A stretch of 64,000 nucleotides of DNA from JAHFPN01 sp036559465 (GCA_036559465.1 DATBTC010000103.1:1-64000), one strand, 5' to 3'. Counted from the stretch's first letter, positions 27,013-35,586 are shown. The notes: generated by a model not told the origin, from the sequence alone. Made by a program: numbers and translations.

Positions 27013-27525
27013 ATGCCGTTCATTGAATCCGAGATCGAGACCGACGTGGAGGTCCGGGCCAACCCGGTCGACCTCGTCGAGAAGCTCGCCTCGCTTAACG
27101 ACTGGTCGTTCGAGCGCAGCGGCGTTCACGAGCTGACGCTAGTCATCGCCGGGCGCTGGGCCGAATATCACGCCTCGTTTCAGTGGATGGACGAGCTCGA
27201 GGCGTTTCACATCGCCTGCGCATTCGACCTGAAGATTCCGGAGGTCCGGCGCCACGAGGCGCTGAAGCTCATGGCCATCATCAACGAGCAGCTTTGGCTG
27301 GGCCATTTCGATCTCTGGCTCGACGACGGCGTAGTGATGTATCGCCACGCGCTGCCGCTCGCCGGCGGCGCGATCATGAGCGGACGCCAATGCGAGGCGC
27401 TGTTGTCGTGCGCCATCGAGGCGATCGAGCGCTATTATCCGGCCTTCCAGTTCGTGGTCTGGGCCGGCAAGCCCGCGCGCGAGGCCATCGACGCGACCCA
27501 GTTCGAGACCGCCGGCGAGGCGTGA
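27013..27525 (+). CDS. YbjN domain-containing protein
   Basis: 170 residues, YbjN/type III secretion chaperone-like fold. It has PVDLVEKLASLNDWSFERSG, EYHASFQWMDELEAFHIACA, FDLKIPEVRRHEALKLMAII and HFDLWLDDGVVMYRHALPLA. YbjN proteins are small cytoplasmic regulators or chaperones of unclear target. The start has GAGGTCGAAGC before the ATG. It ends one base before proC, and this pairing is conserved in Rhizobiales. Confidence 0.88.
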   Translation: MPFIESEIETDVEVRANPVDLVEKLASLNDWSFERSGVHELTLVIAGRWAEYHASFQWMDELEAFHIACAFDLKIPEVRRHEALKLMAIINEQLWLGHFDLWLDDGVVMYRHALPLAGGAIMSGRQCEALLSCAIEAIERYYPAFQFVVWAGKPAREAIDATQFETAGEA

Positions 27526-27526
27526 C

Positions 27527-28354
27527 ATGAACGAGCTCGCGTCCGTCCCGGGGCCGGTGCTTTTGGTCGGCGCCGGCAAGATGGGCGGTGCGTTGCTCGA
27601 AGGCTGGCTTGCCCGCGGCCTACCGCCCGCGCTTGTCGCGGTGCGCGATCCGGCGCCAGCACCGTTCGTCGTCAAGCTGATCGCTACGCGCCGCATAGCC
27701 CGCGATCCCGATCCGCCATTGATCCCGATCCACGCAGCCGTAGTGCTCGCGGTGAAGCCGCAGGATGCCGCAACGGTGGTGCCGCAGATCGCCCGCTTCG
27801 TCGGACCCGATACGGTCGTGGTCTCGATCATGGCCGGCCGCACGCTCGCGTCGCTGGCGAAATTTCTCCCGAAGTACGCCCCGATCGTACGCGCGATGCC
27901 GAATACGCCGGCCGCCATCGGCCGCGGCATCACGGTCGCAGTGCCGAACAATCGCGTGAAGGAGGCTGAGCGCCGCCTCGCCGATCTGTTGCTCTCCGCC
28001 ACCGGCCCGGTCGAGTGGATCAAGAACGAGAAATGGATGGATGCGGTGACTGCGGTCTCCGGCTCTGGCCCGGCCTATGTCTTCCTGCTCGCCGAGGCGC
28101 TCGCACGCGCCGGCGTGGCTGCGGGTCTCCCGAAGCCGCTCGCCGAGCGGCTCGCGCGCGAGACTGTGGCGGGCTCCGGCGAGCTGCTGCATCGCTCCGA
28201 GCACGCCGCCGGGAAGCTGCGCGAGAACGTCACCTCGCGCGGCGGCACCACCGAGGCCGCGCTGAAGCACCTGATGGGCAGGAGCGGGCTCGAGGCCCTG
28301 ATGAAGAAGGCGGTCGCCGCGGCAACCAAGCGTTCACGCCAGCTGGCGGGCTGA
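27527..28354 (+). CDS. proC: Pyrroline-5-carboxylate reductase
   Basis: 275 residues, last step of proline synthesis, NAD(P)H dependent. The Rossmann motif is VLLVGAGKMGGALLEGWLAR. AVKPQDAATVVPQIARFV, VRAMPNTPAAIGRGITVAVP and the C-terminal signature GSGPAYVFLLAEALARAGVA with TSRGGTTEAALKHLM are all intact. Directly coupled to the YbjN gene. Confidence 0.96.
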   Translation: MNELASVPGPVLLVGAGKMGGALLEGWLARGLPPALVAVRDPAPAPFVVKLIATRRIARDPDPPLIPIHAAVVLAVKPQDAATVVPQIARFVGPDTVVVSIMAGRTLASLAKFLPKYAPIVRAMPNTPAAIGRGITVAVPNNRVKEAERRLADLLLSATGPVEWIKNEKWMDAVTAVSGSGPAYVFLLAEALARAGVAAGLPKPLAERLARETVAGSGELLHRSEHAAGKLRENVTSRGGTTEAALKHLMGRSGLEALMKKAVAAATKRSRQLAG

Positions 28355-28425
28355 ATTCGCGCGCCTTTTCTCGGCCATCTGCCTCACCTACATTGTCTAG
28401 GACGACCCCAGTTTGGGAGGCTTCC

Positions 28426-29067
28426 ATGCCCGCATCTCGCGACAAGATCATCGAGGCGTTTCTGGCGCTGCTCGCCGAAAAGCCGTTCGAGAAGATCGGC
28501 TTGGCCGCGGTCGCCGCCCGCGCCGATATTTCGCTCGCCGACCTGCGCGCCGAATTCGGTTCGACCTTCGACATGCTCTCGGGCTTCGTGCGCGAGACCG
28601 ACCGCAAGGTGCTCGCCAATCCCGACAAGGATATCGAGGAATCGACCCCGCGCGACCGCCTGTTCGACGTGCTGATGCGCCGCTTCGAGGCGCTCTCACC
28701 GAACCGCGGCGCGCTGCGCTCGCTCGCGCGCTCGGCCCGGCGCGACCCGGCGCTGGCCTTGGGCCTGAACAAGCTTGCCGTGCGCTCGCAGCAATGGATG
28801 CTCGCCGCCGCCGACATCGAAACCGCCGGCCTCCTCGGCGGCATGCGCGCGCAGACGCTGGCGATCCTCTACGCCAAAGCCATGCGCACCTTTATCGACG
28901 ACGAGGACCCGGGCCTCGCCCGCACCATGGCTGCGCTCGATCGTGAACTCGCGACCGCCGAGCGGCTAGCCCATTTCGCGAACGATCTCTGTCGCCTCGT
29001 GCCGCGTTGTTCGCCGCGCCGCCGCCGTGACCGTGGCGCGGCATTCGCGGACACCATCCCGGTCTGA
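28426..29067 (+). CDS. TetR/AcrR family transcriptional regulator
   Basis: 213 residues. The N-terminal helix-turn-helix is DKIIEAFLALLAEKPFEKIG then LAAVAARADISLADLRAEFG, with STFDMLSGFVRETDRKVL completing the domain. The C-terminal ligand domain ends in a basic tail (SPRRRRDRG). The ATG has TTGGGAGGCTTCC upstream. It follows proC by 71 bases and precedes the interrupted csaA by five bases; no operator was recognised. Confidence 0.88.
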   Translation: MPASRDKIIEAFLALLAEKPFEKIGLAAVAARADISLADLRAEFGSTFDMLSGFVRETDRKVLANPDKDIEESTPRDRLFDVLMRRFEALSPNRGALRSLARSARRDPALALGLNKLAVRSQQWMLAAADIETAGLLGGMRAQTLAILYAKAMRTFIDDEDPGLARTMAALDRELATAERLAHFANDLCRLVPRCSPRRRRDRGAAFADTIPV

Positions 29068-29072
29068 ACGAC

Positions 29073-29426
29073 ATGGCCGAGCCGCTCGAGACGCGGATTT
29101 CGTTCGACGATTTCCGCAAGGTGGACGTACGCGTCGGCACCATCGTCTAGGCCGAGCCGTTCCCCGAAGCGCGCAAACTCTCGCTCAAGCTCGTGATCGA
29201 CTTCGGTCCCGAGATCGGCCACAAGAAATCCTCCGCGCAGATCACCAAGCACTACAAGCCCGAGGAGCTGATCGGCCGGCAAGTCGCGGCCGTTTTAAAT
29301 TTTCCGCCACGCCAAATCGGCCCGATGATGTCCGAAGTGTTGACGCTCGGCTTTCCCGACGAAGAGGGCGCGGTCGTGCTGATCGCGCCCAGCAAGAAAG
29401 TTCCGGACGGCGGACGGCTGTTCTGA
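29073..29426 (+). pseudogene. csaA: tRNA-binding protein CsaA, interrupted by an in-frame amber codon
   Basis: A complete CsaA reading frame of 117 codons can be followed from ATG 29073 to TGA 29424-29426, except for TAG at 29148-29150 (codon 26). Upstream is DDFRKVDVRVGTIV and downstream AEPFPEARKLSLKLVIDFGP, KKSSAQITKHYKPEELIGRQ, NFPPRQIGPM and PSKKVPDGGRLF, all typical of CsaA. The codon replaced is usually a charged residue, so a single change such as GAG to TAG would explain it. A GTG at 29193 could restart a shortened protein. CsaA is a dimeric tRNA-binding, chaperone-like protein. Sequencing error cannot be excluded. Confidence 0.85.
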
Positions 29427-29430
29427 GCGT

Positions 29431-30816
29431 CTAGACCGGAATCCGCACTGTCGCCCGAAGGCCGCCGAGCGTGCTGTCGGCGAGCAGGATTTCCCCGCCG
29501 TGCGTGCCGGCGATGTCGCGCGCGATGGAAAGCCCAAGCCCGGTGCCGGTCTCGTTTTGATTGCGCGCATCGTCGAGCCGCAGGAACGGCCGGAACACGT
29601 CGTCGCGCTTGTCGCTCGGAATACCCGGTCCGTCGTCGTCTACGTGCACGGTAAGCCAGCGCGGCTCGCGCGTGCCGGAAAGCTCGATCGTGTTGCCGTA
29701 GCGCGCCGCATTGGCCACGAGGTTAGCCAGGCAACGGCGGAACGAGTCCGGCCGCACCTGCACGATCGGCGGGCCGGAGAAAGTCGCGTTCGCCCGCTTG
29801 CCGCGGCGCTGGGCGTCGGCTGCCAGCTCGCCGAGCATTTCGGAGACGTCGATCAGCGCCGGTTGCTCGCGCTCGTCGCCGCGCGCGAACGCAAGATACG
29901 CTTCCAGCATGCGCTGCAACTCGTCCACGTCGCGGCGCAGCGCCTCGACTTCCGGGCCATCGTCGAGCAAAGCGAGTTCGAGCCGGAAGCGCGTCAGCAC
30001 CGTGCGCATGTCGTGCGAGACGCCCGCTAGCATCGTCGTGCGCTGTTCGATCTGTCGCTCGATGCGCCGCTTCATCTCGAGGAAGGCTTGCGCGGCGCGG
30101 CGCACCTCGCGCGCCCCGCGCGGCCGGAAATTGGTCACTTCCCTGCCCTTGCCGAAGGCCTCGGCGGCGTCGGCCAGCCGCAGGATCGGCTTGATCTGGT
30201 TGCGCAGGAATATGATCGCGATCGCCAGCAGCAGGGTCGATGTGCCGACCATCCATAGCAGAAAAATTTCCGAGTTGGAGGCGTAGGCCTGGCTGCGCTG
30301 CGCGAAAACGCGCAGCACCGCCTTGTCGAGCTGCACCCGCACCTCGACCAGGTTCGACTTGCCGACCGTGTCGATCCAGAACGGCTTGCCGATTAGCGCC
30401 AGTTCGCGCGACAGCGCCTGGTCGAGGATCGAGAAGAATGGCTTGGGACCGGGCGGGGGCAGGGGATCGGGCGGCAGCAGCTCGACGTTCAGCCGCAGCC
30501 GGTCGGCGGCGATCTTGCGCAAGGTCGCGGCATTGCGGTCCTGCGGGTATTTCTCGTAGACGTCGATCAGCGCCGCGATATCCTGCGTCACCGCGGCGGA
30601 AAGCCGTGCGGTGACCAGATTGTAGTGCCGCTCCATGAACACGAACGCGACCACCGATTGCAGGATCACCATCGGCGTGACGATGATGAGCAGCGCGCGC
30701 GGGTAGAGCCCCTTGGGCATGCGCACGTAGACCCAGTTGGTCACGCGATTCCACAGCCGCTCGATCCGCTCGAGCACCGAGCGGACCCCGGTCAGGCCGA
30801 GTTCGATAACGGTCAT
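29431..30816 (-). CDS. Sensor histidine kinase, EnvZ-like
   Basis: 461 residues. Two membrane helices (about 41-63 and 182-203) flank a periplasmic sensor region of about 120 residues. A HAMP domain (NQIKPILRLADAAEAFGKG), an H-box (TMLAGVSHDMRTVLTRFRLE) and a HATPase domain (CLANLVANAARYGN, VDDDGPGIPSDKRDDVFRPF, GTGLGLSIARDIAGTHGG) follow. In the H-box, Val replaces the common Pro after HDMRT. The ATG overlaps the response-regulator stop, so the pair is co-translated. The signal is unknown. Confidence 0.93.
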   Translation of the reverse strand: MTVIELGLTGVRSVLERIERLWNRVTNWVYVRMPKGLYPRALLIIVTPMVILQSVVAFVFMERHYNLVTARLSAAVTQDIAALIDVYEKYPQDRNAATLRKIAADRLRLNVELLPPDPLPPPGPKPFFSILDQALSRELALIGKPFWIDTVGKSNLVEVRVQLDKAVLRVFAQRSQAYASNSEIFLLWMVGTSTLLLAIAIIFLRNQIKPILRLADAAEAFGKGREVTNFRPRGAREVRRAAQAFLEMKRRIERQIEQRTTMLAGVSHDMRTVLTRFRLELALLDDGPEVEALRRDVDELQRMLEAYLAFARGDEREQPALIDVSEMLGELAADAQRRGKRANATFSGPPIVQVRPDSFRRCLANLVANAARYGNTIELSGTREPRWLTVHVDDDGPGIPSDKRDDVFRPFLRLDDARNQNETGTGLGLSIARDIAGTHGGEILLADSTLGGLRATVRIPV

Positions 30817-31520
30817 GGCGTCGCCACCAGCCGATAGCCGATCCCGCGCACAGTGCGCAGATAAGCGGGATCGGTCGGGTTCTTCTCGATCTTGCGCCGC
30901 AGCCGGTTGACCTGCACGTCCACCGCTCGCTCGCTCGAGGGCGTGCCGGGAGCAGCGAGATCCTGCCGCGGCACGGTCTCGCCGGCGCGAGAGGCCAACA
31001 CGCGCAGCATCTCGCATTCGCGCTCGGTGATGCGCACCGACTTGCCGGACCTGGTCAGCTCGCCGCGCTCCAAATGAAACACGAAGTCGCCGAAGTGCAC
31101 GAGCTCGATGGTCGGCACCACCGGCGCCGTCGTGCGTTTCAGGACGTTGTTGATGCGCAACACCAACTCGCGCGGGTCGAACGGTTTCGGGATGTAATCG
31201 TCGGCGCCGATCTCGAGCCCGGTGATGCGGTCGTCGGCGTCGGAACGCGCAGTGAGCATCAGGATCGGGACCTGCGAGCCGATGCGGATCGACTTGGCGA
31301 GATCGAAGCCGTTCTCGCCGGGCATCATCACGTCGAGCACCAGCAGATCGAAGGTGATGCCGTTGAGCTGCTTGCGCGCCTCGGCGGCAGAGCCGGCCGT
31401 GCTCACCCGATAGCCATGATCGATCAGATAGCGCGACAGCAGATCGCGGATGCGCCGGTCGTCGTCGACCACGAGGAGATGCGGCGCGTCGTCCGGAACC
31501 GGAGTCGACGTGCGGGTCAT
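30813..31520 (-). CDS. OmpR-family response regulator
   Basis: 235 residues. The receiver domain has LLVVDDDRRIRDLLSRYLID, phospho-acceptor Asp in LLVLDVMMPGENGFDL, and the switch Lys in GADDYIPKPFDPREL. The C-terminal winged helix is HFGDFVFHLERGELTRSGK through RAVDVQVNRLRRKIEKNP and YLRTVRGIGYRLV. It pairs with the overlapping EnvZ-like kinase and follows the marR gene by 17 bases. The ATG chosen is the start of MTRTSTPVPDDAPHLL; a longer frame exists but has no family support. Confidence 0.94.
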   Translation of the reverse strand: MTRTSTPVPDDAPHLLVVDDDRRIRDLLSRYLIDHGYRVSTAGSAAEARKQLNGITFDLLVLDVMMPGENGFDLAKSIRIGSQVPILMLTARSDADDRITGLEIGADDYIPKPFDPRELVLRINNVLKRTTAPVVPTIELVHFGDFVFHLERGELTRSGKSVRITERECEMLRVLASRAGETVPRQDLAAPGTPSSERAVDVQVNRLRRKIEKNPTDPAYLRTVRGIGYRLVATP

Positions 31521-31537
31521 GGCGCCCTCCACGATCG

Positions 31538-32074
31538 TCAGCGCCCCCGGCCGCGGTTGCGGTCGGCGCGGACGATCAATTCTTCGACCTCCGCACGCGC
31601 CGATGGCTCGATCATGGCGGTAAGGAAGCGCCGAGCCGCCTCGCGGCTCTCCGAGCCGCATTCGTGCAGCGCGCGCGCGAAGCGCCGCGTCTGCAGGTTG
31701 GCAAGATCGAGCGCGAGCGCGTCGCCTTTCGGCGTGAGATAGAGCAGCCGCTGGCGCCTGTCCGCCGGCCCGGCGCGCTGAACGATGTAGCCATCGTCCA
31801 CCAGTTCGCGCAGCACGCGCCCCAGGCTCTGCTTTGTGATCTTCAAAATATCGAGCAGGTCGGCGACCCGCATGCCCGGATGGCGGTTCACGAAATGCAG
31901 CACCCGGTGATGCGCCCGCCCAAACTTGAGCCCGGCCAGGAGTTCGTCGGCGTCGCCGATGAAATCCCGATAGGCGAAAAACAGCAACTCGATCAGGTCA
32001 TAGGCCGGCCCGCCTGGGCGCTGGGTTTCCAGGTCCGGGCGAGATGGGATCGTCGAGGCACTTATGTCAGCCAT
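31538..32074 (-). CDS. MarR family transcriptional regulator
   Basis: 178 residues. The winged helix-turn-helix is visible as GRAHHRVLHFVNRHPGMRVA, DLLDILKITKQSLGRVLREL and the wing DDGYIVQRAGPADRRQRLLY. It is the first gene of a marR-response regulator-kinase operon, which couples a ligand-type repressor with a two-component system. A palindrome covers its own start codon, consistent with autorepression. It is divergent from the aminotransferase gene; this arrangement is conserved among Rhizobiales as far as I recall. Confidence 0.9.
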   Translation of the reverse strand: MADISASTIPSRPDLETQRPGGPAYDLIELLFFAYRDFIGDADELLAGLKFGRAHHRVLHFVNRHPGMRVADLLDILKITKQSLGRVLRELVDDGYIVQRAGPADRRQRLLYLTPKGDALALDLANLQTRRFARALHECGSESREAARRFLTAMIEPSARAEVEELIVRADRNRGRGR

Positions 32075-32083
32075 ATTGACATA
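32063..32083. promoter_or_regulatory. Candidate MarR operator over the marR start codon
   Basis: A perfect inverted repeat TATGTCA-N7-TGACATA spans the marR ATG. It is AT-rich against the GC-rich background, and the 14-base centre spacing fits one face of the helix for a dimeric winged-helix protein. Autoregulation is inferred from position. Confidence 0.5.
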
Positions 32084-32289
32084 TCTCGGATTGATTGTTA
32101 CTAAAGAGCCAGCCTAGGCGAAAGGATCGGTCCCAAAGGCATCCGGTCGTTGCGCCGTCTAGTGAAGCGCGCTCTCATTGGGCGAACATATCGGGTGTCG
32201 GGCCCCGAAGCAAAAGCCCGGCGAAATGCGTGAATTGGTGGGCCCCGCCGAGGGCGCCCGCCCTAGAATGATCCCTAGGGAGAGAAGCT

Positions 32290-33186
32290 ATGGCCGCCGG
32301 TACACCCTTCGACAAACGCGATGGCTGGATCTGGTACGACGGCAAGCTGGTGCCGTGGGCCGACGCGAACCTGCATGTGCTCTCGCACGCGCTGCACTAC
32401 GCGAGCTGCGTGTTCGAGGGCGAGCGCGCCTATGGCGGCACGATCTTCAAGAGCACCCTGCACTCGGAGCGTCTGAAGCGCTCGGCCGAGATGCTCGACT
32501 TCACCATTCCCTATTCGATCCAGGAAATCGACGCGGCCAAGCACCTCGTGCTCGAAAAGAACGGGCTGAAGGACGCCTATGTTCGCCCGGTCGCCTGGCG
32601 GGGCAGCGAAATGATGGGCGTCTCGGCGCAACACAACAAAATCCACCTCGCCATCGCGAGTTGGGAATGGCCGAGTTATTTCGATCCGGCCGAGCGGCTG
32701 AAGGGTTTACGCCTCGCTGTCGCCGATTATCTCCGGCCTGATCCGCGCACCATCCCGGCCAAGGCCAAGGCCGCCGGCCTCTACATGATCTGCACGATCT
32801 CCAAGCACAAGGCTGAGCGCGAGGGCTATGCCGACGCGCTGATGTACGACTGGCGCGGCTATGTCGCCGAATGCACCGGCGCCAATATCTTCTTCGTCAA
32901 GGACGGCAAGATTCACACGCCGACGCCCGACTGCTTCCTCGACGGCATCACCCGTCACACTGTGATCGGCCTTGCGAAGAAACGCGGCATCGAAGTGATC
33001 GAGCGCCACATCAGGCCGGAAGAACTCGACGGCTTCGAGCAGTGCTTCATCACCGGCACCGCCGCGGAAGTGACGCCGGTGTCCGAGATCGGCAAATGGC
33101 GCTTCAAGGTCGGCGAGATCACGAAGCAGCTGATGGACGACTACAGCGCCGAAGTGCTGCCGAAGAAGCGCTCGGCAGCGGCTTGA
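32290..33186 (+). CDS. ilvE: Branched-chain amino acid aminotransferase
   Basis: A 298-residue fold-type IV PLP enzyme. Motifs include GWIWYDGKLVPWADANLHVL, HALHYASCVFEGERAYGG, YVRPVAWRGSEMMGV, the Lys region KAKAAGLYMICTISKHKAE, and RGYVAECTGANIFFVKDGKI with TPDCFLDGITRHTVI. It interconverts Val, Leu and Ile with their keto acids. GGGAGAGAAGCT precedes the ATG. The gene is divergent from marR and ends at a strong terminator. Confidence 0.94.
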   Translation: MAAGTPFDKRDGWIWYDGKLVPWADANLHVLSHALHYASCVFEGERAYGGTIFKSTLHSERLKRSAEMLDFTIPYSIQEIDAAKHLVLEKNGLKDAYVRPVAWRGSEMMGVSAQHNKIHLAIASWEWPSYFDPAERLKGLRLAVADYLRPDPRTIPAKAKAAGLYMICTISKHKAEREGYADALMYDWRGYVAECTGANIFFVKDGKIHTPTPDCFLDGITRHTVIGLAKKRGIEVIERHIRPEELDGFEQCFITGTAAEVTPVSEIGKWRFKVGEITKQLMDDYSAEVLPKKRSAAA

Positions 33187-33202
33187 AATTCTGAAAGAAC
33201 GA

Positions 33203-33236
33203 AAAACGGAGCGACCTTGGTCGCCCCGTTTTTTGT
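33203..33236 (+). terminator. Intrinsic terminator after ilvE
   Basis: The hairpin AACGG-A-GCGACC-TT-GGTCGC-C-CCGTT (one mismatch) is followed by TTTTTTG, 17 bases after the ilvE stop. The A-run before the stem could let it also act on the convergent transcript. Confidence 0.85.
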
Positions 33237-33249
33237 TTCTACGATCGGC

Positions 33250-34203
33250 TCAGCTCTTCCCCGGCCCGAAGCGCACGCCGATAATCCGGTCGTCGCCCGA
33301 TTCCGGCGCCCACACCTCGCCCGGCTTTCCGAGCATCTGGCGCACGTTCCGCCCCGGGAAACTCTGGAATTTTTCCGTCTTCGGGTCGAAACGCACGATG
33401 GTATTGCTGCCGAAGTCGGTGAGCCACACGGCGTCCTGCTCGTCCACATAGACCGAATAGGCCATGGGTGAATTGCCCGGCAGCTTCCACTTCTTCCAGG
33501 TCTTCGCCGTTGGATCGTAGAGGCCGACCTCGCCGGAATTCCACAGGCTGACCCAGAGCCGATTCTTGGAGTCCGACCACACGCGCCGCGCGCCTGCGCC
33601 CTTGCTCGGCGTGTCCACCACCTCGACCGCGCCGGTCGCCGTATCGATCTTCGCGATGTGATCGCCAGCCAGCGACGAGTACCAGACCTCGCCCGAGGGC
33701 GTGGTGGCGATGCCGTAGGGCCCGCGGCCCTTGGGCGCGTCCCACACCTTCACTTCGCCGGTCTTGGGATCGGCCTTGCCATAGACGCCGGCCTGGCCGG
33801 TGAACCAGACCACGCCGTTCTTGTCGAACGTGAGCGTGTTCAGATTGGCGTAGCTGCCGCCCTTCGGCAGCGGGTACGTCTTGACCAGCTCCGAGCGCGG
33901 ATCGACGCGGACGATCGCGTTCAGACCGCTGTCGGTGACCCAGGGCGCGCCGTCCGGGCCGATGACCACGCCGTGCGGCGCGGAGCGCTCGCCGAGCTTG
34001 ATCTGCCGCACGGCGCCGTTGCGCGGATCGAGCCGGCCGAGCGCGCCCTGGCCTTGCGCCGTGTACCAGACGATGCCGTCGGCTCCGACCGCCACGTCAT
34101 GCGGCCGCGAGCCAGGGTTCACCGGAAACGTCTTCAATTCGAACGCCGCCGCCGGCAGCGTCAGTACCAGCGCGGCAAGCGCCGCGAGCATGGTCTTCTT
34201 CAT
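33250..34203 (-). CDS. Exported streptogramin lyase-like beta-propeller protein (Vgb family)
   Basis: 317 residues from an ATG preceded by AGGAGGAACGCC. A signal peptide (1-20, ending AAAF) leads into repeated blades of about 42 residues, each with a pattern like PHDVAVGADGIVWYTAQGQG, LGRLDPRNGAVRQIKL, PHGVVIGPDGAPWVTDSGLN. This is the virginiamycin B lyase/NHL-like propeller. True Vgb is cytoplasmic and cleaves streptogramin; the exported form here is more likely a periplasmic lactonase-like or binding protein, which is inferred. Confidence 0.86.
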   Translation of the reverse strand: MKKTMLAALAALVLTLPAAAFELKTFPVNPGSRPHDVAVGADGIVWYTAQGQGALGRLDPRNGAVRQIKLGERSAPHGVVIGPDGAPWVTDSGLNAIVRVDPRSELVKTYPLPKGGSYANLNTLTFDKNGVVWFTGQAGVYGKADPKTGEVKVWDAPKGRGPYGIATTPSGEVWYSSLAGDHIAKIDTATGAVEVVDTPSKGAGARRVWSDSKNRLWVSLWNSGEVGLYDPTAKTWKKWKLPGNSPMAYSVYVDEQDAVWLTDFGSNTIVRFDPKTEKFQSFPGRNVRQMLGKPGEVWAPESGDDRIIGVRFGPGKS

Positions 34204-34219
34204 GGCGTTCCTCCTAAAT

Positions 34220-34693
34220 TCATTCGGCCGCATCGCGCGCAGGCGCTTTCCAGCGCGCGGCGGCCTTGTCGTCCTTCTCGTGCGCCTCGACCCAATGCAT
34301 AACCCCGGCCGCCTCGACCTTCTTCCAGAACGGCGCCTTGGTCTTGAGATAGTCCATCAGAAATTCCGCCGCCGCGAAGGCCGCTTGCCGGTGCGCGGAC
34401 GCGGTTGCGACCAGCACGATGGTCTCGCCGGGTTGAATGCGTCCGGTGCGATGCACGACGCGCACGCCGAGCAGCGGCCAGCGCGTTTCCGCTTCGCGCA
34501 CATGGCTCTCGATCTCGGCTTCCGCCATGCCCGGATAATGCTCCAGCGAAAGCGCGGTGATCTTTTCGCCGGCCTCATCACCGCGACAGACGCCGCTGAA
34601 GGTCACCACCGCGCCGATGTCCGTGCGTCCGCGCGCGAGCGCCGCGGTTTCAGCGGCGGCATCAATCGGCTCCTGCGTGATGCGGACATTCAT
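34220..34693 (-). CDS. moaE: Molybdopterin synthase catalytic subunit MoaE
   Basis: 157 residues. MoaE signatures are DIGAVVTFSGVCRGDEAG, LSLEHYPGMAEAEIESHVRE, VVHRTGRIQPGETIVLVATA, HRQAAFAAAEFLMDYLKTKA and PFWKKVEA. With MoaD it converts cyclic pyranopterin monophosphate to molybdopterin. It follows moaD by nine bases. The Lys of KTKAPFWKK is the catalytic region and is intact. Confidence 0.95.
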   Translation of the reverse strand: MNVRITQEPIDAAAETAALARGRTDIGAVVTFSGVCRGDEAGEKITALSLEHYPGMAEAEIESHVREAETRWPLLGVRVVHRTGRIQPGETIVLVATASAHRQAAFAAAEFLMDYLKTKAPFWKKVEAAGVMHWVEAHEKDDKAAARWKAPARDAAE

Positions 34694-34702
34694 GCTGCGA
34701 TG

Positions 34703-34954
34703 TTATCCCCCCGTCATGGGCGGAAACAGGGCGATCTCGCGCGCGCCTTTGATGGCGGCCTGCGGCTGCACGTGCACGCGGTCGATCGCCGCGCGAACGA
34801 TCTTGGGGTTGTCGAAGGCATAGGCATATTCCTCGCCACGGCCGGCCAGCCATTGCACCAGCTCGCCGACGGTCGCGACCGAGGCCGGTGGTGAGACGTC
34901 TTCCTCGGCCTTGCCTACGCGCTCGCGGATCCAGGCGAAGTAGAGAACCTTCAT
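34703..34954 (-). CDS. moaD: Molybdopterin synthase sulfur carrier subunit MoaD
   Basis: 83 residues with a ubiquitin-like fold: MKVLYFAWIRERVGKAEEDV, VGELVQWLAGRGEEYAYAF, and the C-terminal ALFPPMTGG. The terminal Gly-Gly is required for thiocarboxylate formation. The ATG at 34954 overlaps the pgsA stop; the longer open frame upstream is a shadow of pgsA. moaD and moaE form the molybdopterin synthase pair. Confidence 0.94.
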   Translation of the reverse strand: MKVLYFAWIRERVGKAEEDVSPPASVATVGELVQWLAGRGEEYAYAFDNPKIVRAAIDRVHVQPQAAIKGAREIALFPPMTGG

Positions 34955-35586
34955 TGCTCGTCCACGAAGTGCCGGACACCTGCGCGGAAATAGTCGAAGC
35001 CCGTATAGAGCGTGAGAACCGCCGCGATCCACAGCAGCGAGATTCCGGTCCAGGTCGCGCCGGGCAGGACCTGGTCGCCCGCCGGCCCCGCGACCAGAAA
35101 GCCGACCGCCACGTTCTGCAGCACCGTCTTCCATTTCGCCAGGCGCGATACCGGCACGCTCACGCGCAGCTCCGCAAGATATTCGCGCATGCCGGATACC
35201 AGAATTTCCCGGCACAGGATGATGAATGCCGCCCACATCGACCAGCCGCGGATCGTATCGTCGAACGCGAGAAATAGAAGGGTGGCGCCGACCAGCAGCT
35301 TGTCGGCGATCGGATCGAGCATGCGGCCGAGCGGCGACTGCTCGCCATAGGCGCGCGCCGCCCAGCCGTCGACCAGATCGGTGAGCGCGGCCGCGATGAA
35401 CACGAAAAGCGCGACCCAGCGCAGCCAAAATCCGAAGCCGTAAATCGTGCCGGCGAACAGGCAGGCGGCTACGACCGGCACCGCCGCGATGCGCGAGTAG
35501 GTGAGAAGATTGGGCAACGCGAAAGCCCGGCTGCCTGGGGGCGCCGCGCCGATCCGGTTCGCGGCCGGGTTCGTCGCTTCGGTCAT
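34951..35586 (-). CDS. pgsA: CDP-diacylglycerol-glycerol-3-phosphate 3-phosphatidyltransferase
   Basis: 211 residues, integral membrane enzyme for phosphatidylglycerol phosphate. It has NLLTYSRIAAVPVVAACLFA and the CDP-alcohol transferase motif DLVDGWAARAYGEQSPLGRM followed by LDPIADKLLVGATLLF, with all conserved Asp residues present. The order uvrC-pgsA-moaD-moaE is common in Rhizobiales. Stop and moaD start overlap (ATGA). Confidence 0.95.
   Translation of the reverse strand: MTEATNPAANRIGAAPPGSRAFALPNLLTYSRIAAVPVVAACLFAGTIYGFGFWLRWVALFVFIAAALTDLVDGWAARAYGEQSPLGRMLDPIADKLLVGATLLFLAFDDTIRGWSMWAAFIILCREILVSGMREYLAELRVSVPVSRLAKWKTVLQNVAVGFLVAGPAGDQVLPGATWTGISLLWIAAVLTLYTGFDYFRAGVRHFVDEQ

Noticed and set aside
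32084..32289. Leader-peptide attenuator before the branched-chain aminotransferase
   Set aside because: No short frame rich in Leu, Ile or Val codons and no paired terminator/antiterminator hairpins were seen.
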